Positions 54,215-63,025 of a DNA stretch of 64,000 nucleotides are shown one piece after another. Location: positions 1 to 64,000 of the forward strand of contig CANBTT010000004.1 of assembly GCA_947372465.1 (NCBI GenBank), read 5' to 3'. Positions within the stretch are counted from its first letter, which is position 1. Every line of letters begins with the position of its first letter. Source of the stretch: Burkholderiales bacterium. GTDB lineage: Bacteria; Pseudomonadota; Gammaproteobacteria; Burkholderiales; Burkholderiaceae_C. A program made the translations under genes and the position numbers. The notes under the pieces were generated by a model. That model searched no databases. It had not been told where the DNA came from and saw only the letters and a list, made by a program, of their open reading frames with translations.

Positions 54215-55387
54215 TTATCCAGGGTCCTTGAGCGAACCCAGCCAAGCCTGGCTGTCTTGACCCAATTTGGGAGGAGGACCATAGGGCGCTGGCCGAACAC
54301 CATTAAAACTCAAGGGAAGACCCAAAAATTTCATGCCAGTGCCTGACACTTCTTGAACCAAACCCAACGCCTTGGTTTGATCATGCTCAAGCATTTGAGC
54401 CAAGTTCTGGATGGGCGCACAGGGAACGCCCTGAGCTTCGAGCACTTGTTGCCAATGGGCCGAAGTTTGGCCCACCAAGACTTGATCAAGCATGTCATAG
54501 AGCTCTTTGCTGTGCTTGACTCGATCGGGATTGGTTAAAAATCGTGGATCCTTGGCCCATTCAGGGTGACCCAAGGCCTGAGAGAGGGCTCGAAAAAGAT
54601 CATCGCTACCGGCTGCAATGACCAGCTCACCATCCAAGACCTGATAGGCCTTGTAAGGGACAATACCGGGCGCTCCTGAGCCTTGTTTGGGACTCAATTC
54701 ACCACTTGCTAAAAATTGAGCGGCAAGCAAAGACACCCACTGCGTTGCCGTTTCATACAAGGAAACATCAATGCATTGACCTCGTCCTGTTTCTCTCTTG
54801 TTCAAGAGGGCCGTCAATATGCCAATCACAGACCACATGCCTGTGCCCATGTCAACAATGGAGGCGCCGACTCGAACCGAGGGTCGCCCGACCTCACCCG
54901 TGGTGCTCATGATGCCACCAAAGGCTTGCATCAAGGGATCATAGCCAGGCTTGGATTTCAATGGACCTTGTTGTCCAAAGGCACCCAAATTGCAATAAAT
55001 CAAAGAGGGCTTCAAAGCCAACAATGTTTGTCCATCAAGTCCCAATTCCTCAACATGGCCAGGGCGCAAATTTTGAACAACGACATCGGCCTTGCTCACA
55101 ATCAAATCGATCAACGCCGCTCTTTGCCCCTCATCTCTCAGATCACAAACCACCGAATCTTTGTTGCGGTTGAGTGCTTGAAAAAAAGCAGAGGCCCCTT
55201 CCCAAAAAGGAGGGCCCCAACGCCTGGCATCGTCTCCCTGAGGTTTTTCGATTTTGATCACCCGTGCGCCCAACTCAGAGAGTATTTGCGCAGCGTAAGG
55301 AGCAGCGACACTGCTGCCCAACTCGACCACAATGAGATCTTTGAAGGCGCTAGAGAATAAATGGCTTGAATTCATGCAATGGTTCAA
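54215..55387 (-). CDS. CaiB/BaiF family CoA-transferase C, first gene of the CoA operon
   Basis: 390 residues: LIVVELGSSVAAPYAAQILSELGARVIKIEKPQGDDARRWGPP, LNRNKDSVVCDLRDEGQ, IYCNLGAFGQQGPLKSKPGYDPLMQAFGGIMSTTGE. This is the class III CoA-transferase family. Start is TTG 55387 (AGGAGG about 12 bases upstream); ATG 55375 is four codons later but far from that site. It heads the nine-gene minus-strand operon, with a near-consensus promoter at 55467-55494. Confidence 0.93.
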   Translation of the reverse strand: MNHCMNSSHLFSSAFKDLIVVELGSSVAAPYAAQILSELGARVIKIEKPQGDDARRWGPPFWEGASAFFQALNRNKDSVVCDLRDEGQRAALIDLIVSKADVVVQNLRPGHVEELGLDGQTLLALKPSLIYCNLGAFGQQGPLKSKPGYDPLMQAFGGIMSTTGEVGRPSVRVGASIVDMGTGMWSVIGILTALLNKRETGRGQCIDVSLYETATQWVSLLAAQFLASGELSPKQGSGAPGIVPYKAYQVLDGELVIAAGSDDLFRALSQALGHPEWAKDPRFLTNPDRVKHSKELYDMLDQVLVGQTSAHWQQVLEAQGVPCAPIQNLAQMLEHDQTKALGLVQEVSGTGMKFLGLPLSFNGVRPAPYGPPPKLGQDSQAWLGSLKDPG

Positions 55388-55466
55388 TGGACGGGCGATC
55401 CTCCTGAGGGTCTAAGCGCAAAGACCCACCCCCCTCAAAAGAAATTGACACAATAAGAAGCAATTC

Positions 55467-55494
55467 ATTCTAGGGCGCCCCCAAGCCCTGTCAA
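55467..55494 (-). promoter_or_regulatory. Near-consensus sigma-70 promoter of the CoA operon
   Basis: On the minus strand TTGACA (55494-55489, perfect) and TAGAAT (55472-55467, 5 of 6) are separated by 16 bp, predicting a start near 55460 and a 70-base leader. A second perfect TTGACA on the plus strand (55445-55450) points towards it, so a plus-strand polymerase would run head-on through the same -10 region. Confidence 0.75.
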
Positions 55495-55588
55495 TGGGTT
55501 TTCTACTCAGCAAAAAAGCTGACAATTGGTGATCTAATTCTTCAATTGATAACATTTTTAGCCATTTTCTTTTACACAGGTAGGTCCC

Positions 55589-56644
55589 ATGTCACACGAC
55601 CCCACTCAAACTGCTTTTACCCCCACGTCTTCTATCGATTCAAAGCGACGTGAGTACCTCAAAGCTCAAATGCTGCTCGCCCTCGCAAGCACGGGAGTGC
55701 TTTCCTCGCCCTTGAGCTTTGCCGCCGATGCGCCCAAGAGCACTTACCCCAACAGGCCCATCAAAATGATCGTGCCTTGGCCTCCCGGGCAGGCCACTGA
55801 CTTGGCGGCTCGGGTATTGAGTCAAGAGATGTCTAAAATCATTGGCACTCAAATCATCATCGACAACAAGGCTGGCGCAGGTGGCGGCATTGGAACCGAT
55901 GCGGTTGCCAAATCTGCTGCGGATGGGTACACCATTTTGGCGGGATCAAGCGGCCCCGTCACGGTGAGCCCTTTGCTGCAAAAAACCCCTTATGACGTTG
56001 AAAAGGAACTGATCCCTGTGGCCATGCTGGGCTTGTCCCCTTATGTCTTGGTCACCGCCATGAATTTCCCAGCCAAGGACATCAAGGAATTGGTGGAGAT
56101 GTTCAAAGCCAGTCCTGGCAAATACACCTTCGCCACCTCTGGCACAGGAGCCACAGCCCACCTGATCACGGAAGCGTTCAATGCCGCACTTGGCATCCAA
56201 GGCATTCACATTCCATACAAAGGCTCTATTCCTGCTCTCACCGATGTGGTCAGCGGACAAGTGCATTACTGCATCGAGACGGCCGCCTCCGTGATGCCTT
56301 TGATTCGGGGAGGCAAACTCAAACCCTATGGTGTTTCTTTGGAAAAGGGCAGCGCTGTCACGCCGGGTATTCCAGCGATGTCCAGCACCCTGGACCTACC
56401 AGGATTTGACATGGGTGCTTGGCTCGGTCTCATGGTGCCCACTGGAACACCCAAGGATGTGGTCGAGAAAATTGCCATTGCCACAGAAAAAGCCATGTCC
56501 TCCGCCGAGGTCAAACAAGCCTTCAATACCATTGCTTTGGAGATCGACTACAGACGCAGCGATGAATTCATCAAATATTTAAAGAACATCAAAACCGCGT
56601 TTTCTGATGTGATCAAGAAAAACAACATCAAAGTCGATTCTTAA
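55589..56644 (+). CDS. Bug/TctC family solute-binding protein with Tat-like signal
   Basis: 351 residues. Motifs are IKMIVPWPPGQATDLAARVLSQEM, IDNKAGAGGGIGTDAVAKSAADGYT, YTFATSGTGATAHLITEAF and LKPYGVSLEKGS. The long N-terminus (about 46 residues) contains SKRREYLKAQ before the hydrophobic segment, close to the twin-arginine motif S-R-R-x-F-L-K, so export may use the Tat route. AGGTAGGT precedes the ATG. Its end overlaps that of the convergent acyl-CoA ligase gene by 4 bp. It is divergent from the CoA operon. Confidence 0.92.
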   Translation: MSHDPTQTAFTPTSSIDSKRREYLKAQMLLALASTGVLSSPLSFAADAPKSTYPNRPIKMIVPWPPGQATDLAARVLSQEMSKIIGTQIIIDNKAGAGGGIGTDAVAKSAADGYTILAGSSGPVTVSPLLQKTPYDVEKELIPVAMLGLSPYVLVTAMNFPAKDIKELVEMFKASPGKYTFATSGTGATAHLITEAFNAALGIQGIHIPYKGSIPALTDVVSGQVHYCIETAASVMPLIRGGKLKPYGVSLEKGSAVTPGIPAMSSTLDLPGFDMGAWLGLMVPTGTPKDVVEKIAIATEKAMSSAEVKQAFNTIALEIDYRRSDEFIKYLKNIKTAFSDVIKKNNIKVDS

Positions 56645-58260
56645 GCCTTGTTGCCCGCCAAGAGCTGAACTGTTGGGTAAGGACCGTCCAAAAGTTCATA
56701 GCGCGACAAGACCAATTCACGGACCTTCTTGCGACTGATCTTGCCCTGGGGGTTTCTTGGTAGCGCCTTGACATCAAGCAAAATTCTGGGCTGCTTGTAT
56801 TTGGACAAAGCGCTCAATCTGGTGCTCACCTCCAGCGTCCATTCAGCGCCAACCCCTTCAGCCACTGCTATGATCACCTCCCCCCAATATTCAGAAGGCA
56901 AAGAGGTGATGCTAACGGTGTCCCATTGAACTGAGCCAGCCAACAACAATTCAATTTCATCGGGATTGACACGGTAGCCCCCTGTTTTGATCACATCGGC
57001 GATTCGTCCTGTGAGCATCAAGCGCCCCTTGTCATCAAAATACCCCAAGTCTCCTGTTGCGTGCCAGCCCTCATGTTCGTGCTCAATGACACCTTGAGGA
57101 TTGAGCAAGAAACATGACATCTGCGGCGCTCTGAGATAAATCTCACCTTGCTTGAGCTCTTCCTCATCGCCCTCCTCCTCCAGAGCATCTGCTTCTGAGT
57201 GAGGAACAATTTTCATCTCTACACCAGTTTGAGGCCAACCCACACACGCGCCAGCAGGCAGCGTCTTGGTTTGATAAAAATCATGCGTTTGCTCAGGACT
57301 CAAAACCGTGATGGGGTTGACGCACTCGGACTTGCCATAGGTCACTCTCACCACAGGACCAAACATCTGAAGGGCCTTGTCATAAAGCCCCTTGGACAAG
57401 GGTTGCGTGCCCGTGAAGATGCATTTGACCCCCTTGAACACACGCCCCTCATGGCCTTGAATCAGTTTTCCAAGAACAGTGGGAGGCGCAAAAATATATT
57501 GCAATGCTTCGCTCTCCAAGAGAGGTGTAATTTTTGGCAAATCGACCCCACTCAAAAGCACCACTTCTGCACCAAAATCAGCCCAGGCAAAGGTCATCAA
57601 GGAAGCTCCGTGAACAAAGGGCGTCATCAAAAGAAGCTTGGATCCTTTTTGAGGCACAAAGGGCATTGAAGCCTTAAGCATTTGTTCGGCAATCCAGCGT
57701 CTTTGATGGGAGTAGACCACACCCTTGGGCTTGCCTGTCGTGCCGGAAGTGAACAAGATTCGACCCCAATCTTCAGACTTGACGCTTGGGAGGACCTTTA
57801 CCGCAGCTGCCACAGTTTTGATCTGTAAATCAATTTCAGCCCTCAACTCTTCAATGCTGAGAACGCCAAAGCCAAGCTGGGTCAATTGACTGCGTTTATT
57901 TTCATAAGTGATGATCCATTTGAACTTAGCAACATCTGCACACCACATGAGCTCATCGGTGGTGCTGTTGAAACTCAAAGGGACCTCAGCGGCTCCATTC
58001 AATTTGATGCCATAGGTGATCCAAATGGCGTCAAGATGGTTGGGTAGCAAAGACGCAACTGGTTCAGCACTTTTGATGCCTTTTTCATTCAAAACGCTGG
58101 CAAGCACATGGGCAAAGGTGTTCAATTCATTGAAAGTCAAGAACTCATCGGCACCGTCTGAGGCAAAGGTGCGTGGACCAAATTTTTGAGCCAATTGGTT
58201 CAAACTCTCAGACCAATTGATGTGTGTGATAGAGCCCTGGATGGAGGAGTTGGTTGACAT
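56641..58260 (-). CDS. AMP-forming acyl-CoA synthetase/ligase
   Basis: 539 residues of the ANL superfamily. The ATP-binding P-loop ILFTSGTTGKPKGVVYSH lies at about 168-185; further motifs are VTYGKSE (A5-like), WHATGDLGYFDDKGRLMLTGRIADVIKTGGYRVNPDEIE (A7-A8) and the C-terminal catalytic Lys in LPRNPQGKISRKKVREL. It activates a carboxylic acid with ATP and CoA. The substrate is unknown. It lies 41 bp after the D-aminoacylase-like gene on the same strand, so the acid freed by that enzyme may be its substrate. Confidence 0.94.
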   Translation of the reverse strand: MSTNSSIQGSITHINWSESLNQLAQKFGPRTFASDGADEFLTFNELNTFAHVLASVLNEKGIKSAEPVASLLPNHLDAIWITYGIKLNGAAEVPLSFNSTTDELMWCADVAKFKWIITYENKRSQLTQLGFGVLSIEELRAEIDLQIKTVAAAVKVLPSVKSEDWGRILFTSGTTGKPKGVVYSHQRRWIAEQMLKASMPFVPQKGSKLLLMTPFVHGASLMTFAWADFGAEVVLLSGVDLPKITPLLESEALQYIFAPPTVLGKLIQGHEGRVFKGVKCIFTGTQPLSKGLYDKALQMFGPVVRVTYGKSECVNPITVLSPEQTHDFYQTKTLPAGACVGWPQTGVEMKIVPHSEADALEEEGDEEELKQGEIYLRAPQMSCFLLNPQGVIEHEHEGWHATGDLGYFDDKGRLMLTGRIADVIKTGGYRVNPDEIELLLAGSVQWDTVSITSLPSEYWGEVIIAVAEGVGAEWTLEVSTRLSALSKYKQPRILLDVKALPRNPQGKISRKKVRELVLSRYELLDGPYPTVQLLAGNKA

Positions 58261-58301
58261 GGGATGATTTTAAAAAATTGATGCGCTCAGTTTTGTAGGA
58301 T

Positions 58302-59825
58302 TTATAAAGCGCCCATGGACTTGGTCGTGCCATCTTGGTGGCACAAGACTTGGCCCGAAAGTCTCCCCGTTGCACGTCCGTCTTGATAGACCATCTCGCC
58401 ATTGACCCAAACGCCAAGGATGCCTCTCGAAGCCGCAACTGGGTGCTCGTAACTAGAGACCGCATTGACCTCTTCAGGATCGAAAAGTGTCAAATCTGCA
58501 TAGCAGCCCACACGAATTTCACCACGGCCAGTCAATCTAAAATTTTTGGCCGTGGTGGACGTCATTTTTCTGATGGCACTTTCGAGTGGAAACAAGCCCA
58601 AAGTTCGACTGTAATGCCCGAGCACTTTGGTGAACGAGCCCCAAAGCCTTGGATGAGGAAATTCATCATGTGGTAGACCATCTGAACCAATCATCACCTG
58701 TGGGTGCGACAAAATGGTTTGTACATCTGACTCATCCATTCGGAAATAAATGGCGCCCGCTGGATCCAGTTTCTTGATGGCCTCCTCTTCGCTGAGCTCA
58801 AGCTTTTGGGCAATGTGCGACAAGTCCTTGCCCGCCATTTCAGGCATGGCCTTTGACCAAGTCACGATGACCCTTGAAGCCGTCACCGCGCGGTCGAAGC
58901 TCAAAATGGTTGAGCTTGCAGGGTAAGGGTAGCAATCAAAACAGATTTCTTGCCTGTCTTGATGGGCTTGAATATGGGCCAAAGCGCGTGAAGACTGGCC
59001 ATAATTTTTAACGCCAACCACCTTGAGGTGCGAAATGATCACAGGGGCGTCCACTTCACGCCCCACTAAAAAGCTCTCGTCCAAGGAGGCCAAGAGGCCG
59101 TCTGCTTCGTCTCTCATGTGGGTGCAGTACACGCCCTGAAATTCTCTCAATGGCCTACATATTTCAACGACCTCTTGCGTGCTTGCAGCTTTTGCAGGCT
59201 CGTAATAAAGGCCTGTGGAGACGCCAATGGCCCCGGCCTTCAAAGCCTCACGGACTAGCTCACGCATGGCTGAGATTTCTGCCTCATTGGCCTCTCGGTT
59301 CAAGTCCTCCATGGCTGCAACTCTGAGGGTCGTGTGTCCCACCAACAATGCACAATTGATGGCCGAAGGATGGTCTTTTAAGGCCTGAAGATAAGAGGCA
59401 AAGTCCTTAAAGCGAAACCATTCACCAGATTCATCAAGCAAATTCAAAGGCGGCGTCACATCCGTTTTAAACGCCTTGGGCATTGGGGCCAAAGAAATAC
59501 CGCAATTGCCAGCAATCACGGTCGTTATACCTTGACTCAATTTGGGCATCATTTGAGGATCAGACAAAAGAAGCCGATCATCGTGTGTGTGCGCATCAAT
59601 GAAGCCAGGCGACAACACCTTGCCCTTGGCATCAAAAACAATGCTCGCACAAGACATTTGCGCTTCTAGCGCACAAGCGTCCTCTTGTAGATGCCCATCA
59701 AATACACCGACAATTTTGTCTGCTCGGATAGCAACAGCCCCATTGAACCTGGGTTGGCCAGTCCCATCGATGATGGTCGCATTGAAGATGAGTAAATCGA
59801 CAAGATCCACAGTTAAGTCTGTCAT
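58302..59825 (-). CDS. N-acyl-D-amino-acid deacylase-like amidohydrolase
   Basis: 507 residues of the D-aminoacylase branch of the amidohydrolase superfamily. Metal motif is GFIDAHTHDD (about 74-83), followed by TTVIAGNCGISLAP (bridging Cys region), STGLYYEPAKAAST, THMRDEAD, VIISHLKVVG and MIGSDGLPHDEFPHPRLWG (catalytic Asp, about 394). It likely cleaves an N-acyl-D-amino acid or related amide. Positioned upstream of an acyl-CoA ligase and just downstream of phoB, with a hairpin between. Confidence 0.92.
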   Translation of the reverse strand: MTDLTVDLVDLLIFNATIIDGTGQPRFNGAVAIRADKIVGVFDGHLQEDACALEAQMSCASIVFDAKGKVLSPGFIDAHTHDDRLLLSDPQMMPKLSQGITTVIAGNCGISLAPMPKAFKTDVTPPLNLLDESGEWFRFKDFASYLQALKDHPSAINCALLVGHTTLRVAAMEDLNREANEAEISAMRELVREALKAGAIGVSTGLYYEPAKAASTQEVVEICRPLREFQGVYCTHMRDEADGLLASLDESFLVGREVDAPVIISHLKVVGVKNYGQSSRALAHIQAHQDRQEICFDCYPYPASSTILSFDRAVTASRVIVTWSKAMPEMAGKDLSHIAQKLELSEEEAIKKLDPAGAIYFRMDESDVQTILSHPQVMIGSDGLPHDEFPHPRLWGSFTKVLGHYSRTLGLFPLESAIRKMTSTTAKNFRLTGRGEIRVGCYADLTLFDPEEVNAVSSYEHPVAASRGILGVWVNGEMVYQDGRATGRLSGQVLCHQDGTTKSMGAL

Positions 59826-59858
59826 TGGCCCATTTTAAGGCCACAAACTCAGTGGATG

Positions 59859-59881
59859 CACCCGTTGAATACGGGTGTTTT
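59859..59881. terminator. Hairpin between phoB and the amidohydrolase gene
   Basis: CACCCGT (59859-59865), loop TGAAT, ACGGGTG (59871-59877) then TTTT on the plus strand. On the minus strand, the direction of phoB, the stem is not followed by a T-run, so termination there would be weak. The T-tract faces plus-strand transcripts. Confidence 0.55.
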
Positions 59882-59917
59882 CACCAAGCACACTCGACGA
59901 GAGACTTGGAAAAATGC

Positions 59918-60637
59918 TTATGCCGCGTCAGCAATCTGGACTTGTGCAGTGAAGCGGTATCCTGCTCCCCTGACCGTCTCAATCATGGGCCCAGCAGCGC
60001 CCAATGACTCTCGCAAACGCTTCACATGCACATCGACCGTGCGCTCCTCAATGAACACGTGATCACCCCAAATTTTGTCAAGGAGTTGCGAGCGTGAATG
60101 CACACGCTCAGCATGGCGCATCAAATAATTCAACAACTTGAATTCTGTGGGACCGATCTTAAGCGCCACATCTCTGAAGTTGACCCTGTACGTTGCACCA
60201 TCCAGGGTCAAATCACCAACCGTGACCGTGTCCAATGCTTGTTCCGGTGCGCGTCGCCTGAGGACCGCACGAATGCGTGCCAACAACTCCTGGGTCGAAA
60301 AGGGTTTGGTGATGTAGTCATCCGCTCCAGCATCCAGGCCGGAGACCTTGTCGCTTTCATCGCTTCTGGCTGTCAACATCACAATGGGAACGCTTTTGAC
60401 TCTTGGATCGGCTCGCCATCTTTTGGCCAAAGTCACACCACTTTGACCAGGGAGCATCCAGTCGAGCAAGATGATGTCGGGCAAAATCGTGTCAATCTCT
60501 CTTTGTGCCGACTCTCCATCTTCTGCCCAAATGGGTGTGAGCCCATTGTGACGAAGATTGACTGCAATCAATTCGGCGATGGAGGACTCATCTTCTACGA
60601 TCAAGACTCTAGGAGGATGTCTCATTTCAATGGCCAA
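59918..60637 (-). CDS. phoB: Phosphate regulon response regulator
   Basis: 239 residues, OmpR/PhoB family. The receiver domain has acidic pair ED (15-16), phospho-acceptor Asp59 in LLDWMLPGQSG and Lys in YITKPFS. The winged-helix DNA-binding domain spans about 135-230 (GPTEFKLLNYLM, RSQLLDKIWGDHVFIEERTVDVHVKRLRESL). It starts 3 bp after the phoU stop. Phosphorylated PhoB binds Pho boxes such as those at 10045-10062. Its partner phoR is 19.8 kb away rather than directly downstream. Confidence 0.97.
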   Translation of the reverse strand: MAIEMRHPPRVLIVEDESSIAELIAVNLRHNGLTPIWAEDGESAQREIDTILPDIILLDWMLPGQSGVTLAKRWRADPRVKSVPIVMLTARSDESDKVSGLDAGADDYITKPFSTQELLARIRAVLRRRAPEQALDTVTVGDLTLDGATYRVNFRDVALKIGPTEFKLLNYLMRHAERVHSRSQLLDKIWGDHVFIEERTVDVHVKRLRESLGAAGPMIETVRGAGYRFTAQVQIADAA

Positions 60638-60640
60638 TCT

Positions 60641-61342
60641 TTATTGAAGGGTGGACTCAATTTGTTCAATGGATGTATGGCGTACATCGGCCCCATTGAC
60701 AATATAAATAATGAGCTCAGCAATGTTTTTAGCATGGTCCCCAATTCGCTCAATGGCTTTGGCAATGAAGAGCAAATCCAAGCTTGCAGAAATGGTTCTT
60801 GCATCTTCCATCATGTAGGTGATCAGGATTCTCAAAAACCCATCAAACTCAGAATCTATCAAATTGTCATCTTTCAAGATCGACAAAGCCGTCTTGGTGT
60901 CCAAACGTGCAAATGCATCAAGGGCTTTTCTTAAAATAGAACTGGCCATTTCTGAGGCGACTCTAAGTTCAGACGCTGGGAGAGCACGGCTGTTGCCGCT
61001 TTGGATAATGGACTTGACCATCCGTGCAATTTTCTCGGCCTCGTCGCCTGCTCGCTCTAAATTGGCCGTCATTTTTGAGATCGCCATCAAAAGCCTCAAG
61101 TCAACGGCTGTGGGCTGTCTGCGGCCAATGATAGAAGTCAAATCGCGATCGATCTCAACTTCTAATGCATTGACTCTCGCCTCGTTTTCTATCACGTGAT
61201 CAGCAACCTCGGCGCTGAATTGGGAGAGTGCATAAACAGCTTGCCTGATTTGAGATTCGACCAAGCCACCCAGCTCCATCACTCTAGAGGAGACACTGTT
61301 GAGCTCGGAATCAAATTGCGTTGAGAGGTGTTTGTCAGCCAT
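60641..61342 (-). CDS. phoU: Phosphate transport system regulator PhoU
   Basis: 233 residues, two repeated three-helix bundles. Conserved acidic metal-binding segments are VIENEARVNALEVEIDRD (first repeat) and FIAKAIERIGDHAKNIAELIIY (second repeat), with ANLERAGDEAEKIARM in between. PhoU links the Pst transporter to PhoR and keeps the regulon off when phosphate is plentiful. It lies between pstB and phoB in the usual order. Confidence 0.97.
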   Translation of the reverse strand: MADKHLSTQFDSELNSVSSRVMELGGLVESQIRQAVYALSQFSAEVADHVIENEARVNALEVEIDRDLTSIIGRRQPTAVDLRLLMAISKMTANLERAGDEAEKIARMVKSIIQSGNSRALPASELRVASEMASSILRKALDAFARLDTKTALSILKDDNLIDSEFDGFLRILITYMMEDARTISASLDLLFIAKAIERIGDHAKNIAELIIYIVNGADVRHTSIEQIESTLQ

Positions 61343-61384
61343 GATTATTTCCTAAATTTCTAGTCAATATAATTTATTTCAATT

Positions 61385-62161
61385 TCAACCGAAGCGACCC
61401 GTAATATAGTCCTCTGTCTCTTTTCTTTGAGGCTTGAAGAACATTTGCTCCGTGGCGCCAAATTCAACCAAATCACCCAAGTACATATAGGCTGTAAAGT
61501 CGCTGCAACGTGCTGCTTGCTGCATGTTGTGGGTCACAATCACAACGGTGTAGTCTTGCTTCAATTCAATGATCAACTCTTCCACTTTGGCCGTCGAGAT
61601 CGGATCGAGCGCAGAGCATGGCTCATCAAGCAACAAGACCTCAGGCTTGATGGCAATGCCTCTGGCGATGCACAAGCGCTGTTGCTGCCCACCGGATAGA
61701 CCCGAGCCACTTTGCTGCAACTTGTCCTTGACTTCTCCCCAAAGTGCGGCCTTTCTTAAGGCCCACTCCACTCGGTCTTCCATCTCACTTTTGGTCAAGT
61801 TTTCAAACAACTTCACGCCAAACGCGATGTTGTCAAAGATGGACATGGGAAATGGCGTTGGCTTTTGAAAAACCATCCCAACCTTGGCCCTGATCAATGC
61901 CACATCGTCCTTGGAGGCCAATAAATTTTCACCATCCAAAACAATTGAACCTTCTGCGCGCTGCTCTGGATAGAGTTCAAACATGCGGTTAAACGTTCTG
62001 AGCAAGGTTGACTTTCCGCAACCTGATGGGCCAATGAAGGCCGTTACTTTGTTTTCTGGAATTTCCAAATTTATATTTTTAAGTGCATGGAACTTTCCAT
62101 AATAAAAATTTAAATTCTGAACAGATATTTTAGATTGTGTAATTGTTTCTGCTTGCATCAT
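61385..62161 (-). CDS. pstB: Phosphate ABC transporter ATP-binding protein
   Basis: 258 residues. Walker A is GPSGCGKST (about 44-52), Q-loop [16 protein letters not shown], signature [14 protein letters not shown] (about 152-165), Walker [14 protein letters not shown] and the H-loop VTHNMQQ. It powers high-affinity phosphate import with PstA and PstC. Two adjacent ATGs open the gene. It is 15 bp after pstA. Confidence 0.98.
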   Translation of the reverse strand: MMQAETITQSKISVQNLNFYYGKFHALKNINLEIPENKVTAFIGPSGCGKSTLLRTFNRMFELYPEQRAEGSIVLDGENLLASKDDVALIRAKVGMVFQKPTPFPMSIFDNIAFGVKLFENLTKSEMEDRVEWALRKAALWGEVKDKLQQSGSGLSGGQQQRLCIARGIAIKPEVLLLDEPCSALDPISTAKVEELIIELKQDYTVVIVTHNMQQAARCSDFTAYMYLGDLVEFGATEQMFFKPQRKETEDYITGRFG

Positions 62162-62176
62162 GATTCCATTTGAAAT

Positions 62177-63025
62177 TTAAGATTTTTGACGGGTAAGCAC
62201 CCGAGCCAAAATATTCAGACCTAAAACAGCCACAGTGATTAAAAATACACCAGCCCAGGCCAACTCTTGCCAATTTTGATAAGGGCTCATGGCAAACTTA
62301 AAAATGGTCACAGGCAGACTTGCAACCGGCCCACTCAAACTGGAGGTCCAAAATTGGTTGTTCAACGACGTAAAAAGGAGCGGTGCTGTTTCACCTGAAA
62401 TCCGAGCAACAGCCAACAAAATACCGGTCACCACCCCTGAGCGTGCGGCCTTTAAGGTAATGCCCATGATCACCTTCCATTTGGGTGCACCCAAAGCATA
62501 GGCCGCCTCTCTAAGCCCTGGAGGGACCAAGAGCAGCATGTTTTCTGTGGTTCGGATGACCACAGGTATCACGATCAATGCCAGCGCCAATATACCCGCC
62601 CAACCGGAAAATGTATTAAAACGTGCAACAACAAGGGTGTAGACAAACAAACCAATGACAATAGAGGGTGCAGAGAGCAAAATTTCGTTGACAAAGCGCG
62701 TGATGTTGGAGAGTTGTCCCTTGGGGTTGTACTCAGCCAAATAAATGCCCGCCATCACGCCAATGGGCGTACCGACAAAGGTGGCCAACAAAACCATCAC
62801 AAAGGATCCGTAAATCGCATTGGCTATGCCACCAGGATCATTTGGAGCAGGCGTCATTTCAGTCAAGGTGGCCACGCTCAAGCCGTGGAGGCCCAAGAAA
62901 ATCGTTTGCCACAAAATCCAAATGAGCCAAATCAAACCAAAGGCCATGGCGGCCATGGACAAGAAAATAGCGATTTGATTGGTTCTTTTTCTCGCTTTGA
63001 ACTTGGCGACTCTCTCTTGACTCAT
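62177..63025 (-). CDS. pstA: Phosphate ABC transporter permease A
   Basis: 282 residues, about six transmembrane helices. The binding-protein-dependent transport EAA loop reads [49 protein letters not shown] (about 170-220), typical of PstA. The ATG overlaps the pstC stop (ATGA), indicating coupling. Confidence 0.97.
   Translation of the reverse strand: MSQERVAKFKARKRTNQIAIFLSMAAMAFGLIWLIWILWQTIFLGLHGLSVATLTEMTPAPNDPGGIANAIYGSFVMVLLATFVGTPIGVMAGIYLAEYNPKGQLSNITRFVNEILLSAPSIVIGLFVYTLVVARFNTFSGWAGILALALIVIPVVIRTTENMLLLVPPGLREAAYALGAPKWKVIMGITLKAARSGVVTGILLAVARISGETAPLLFTSLNNQFWTSSLSGPVASLPVTIFKFAMSPYQNWQELAWAGVFLITVAVLGLNILARVLTRQKS

Noticed and set aside
40127..59917. Search for transposon or attachment-site ends flanking the catabolic block
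   Set aside because: I compared 40127-40235 with 59826-59917 by eye and found no shared direct or inverted repeat, tRNA end or recombinase, so a specific mobile element cannot be claimed.
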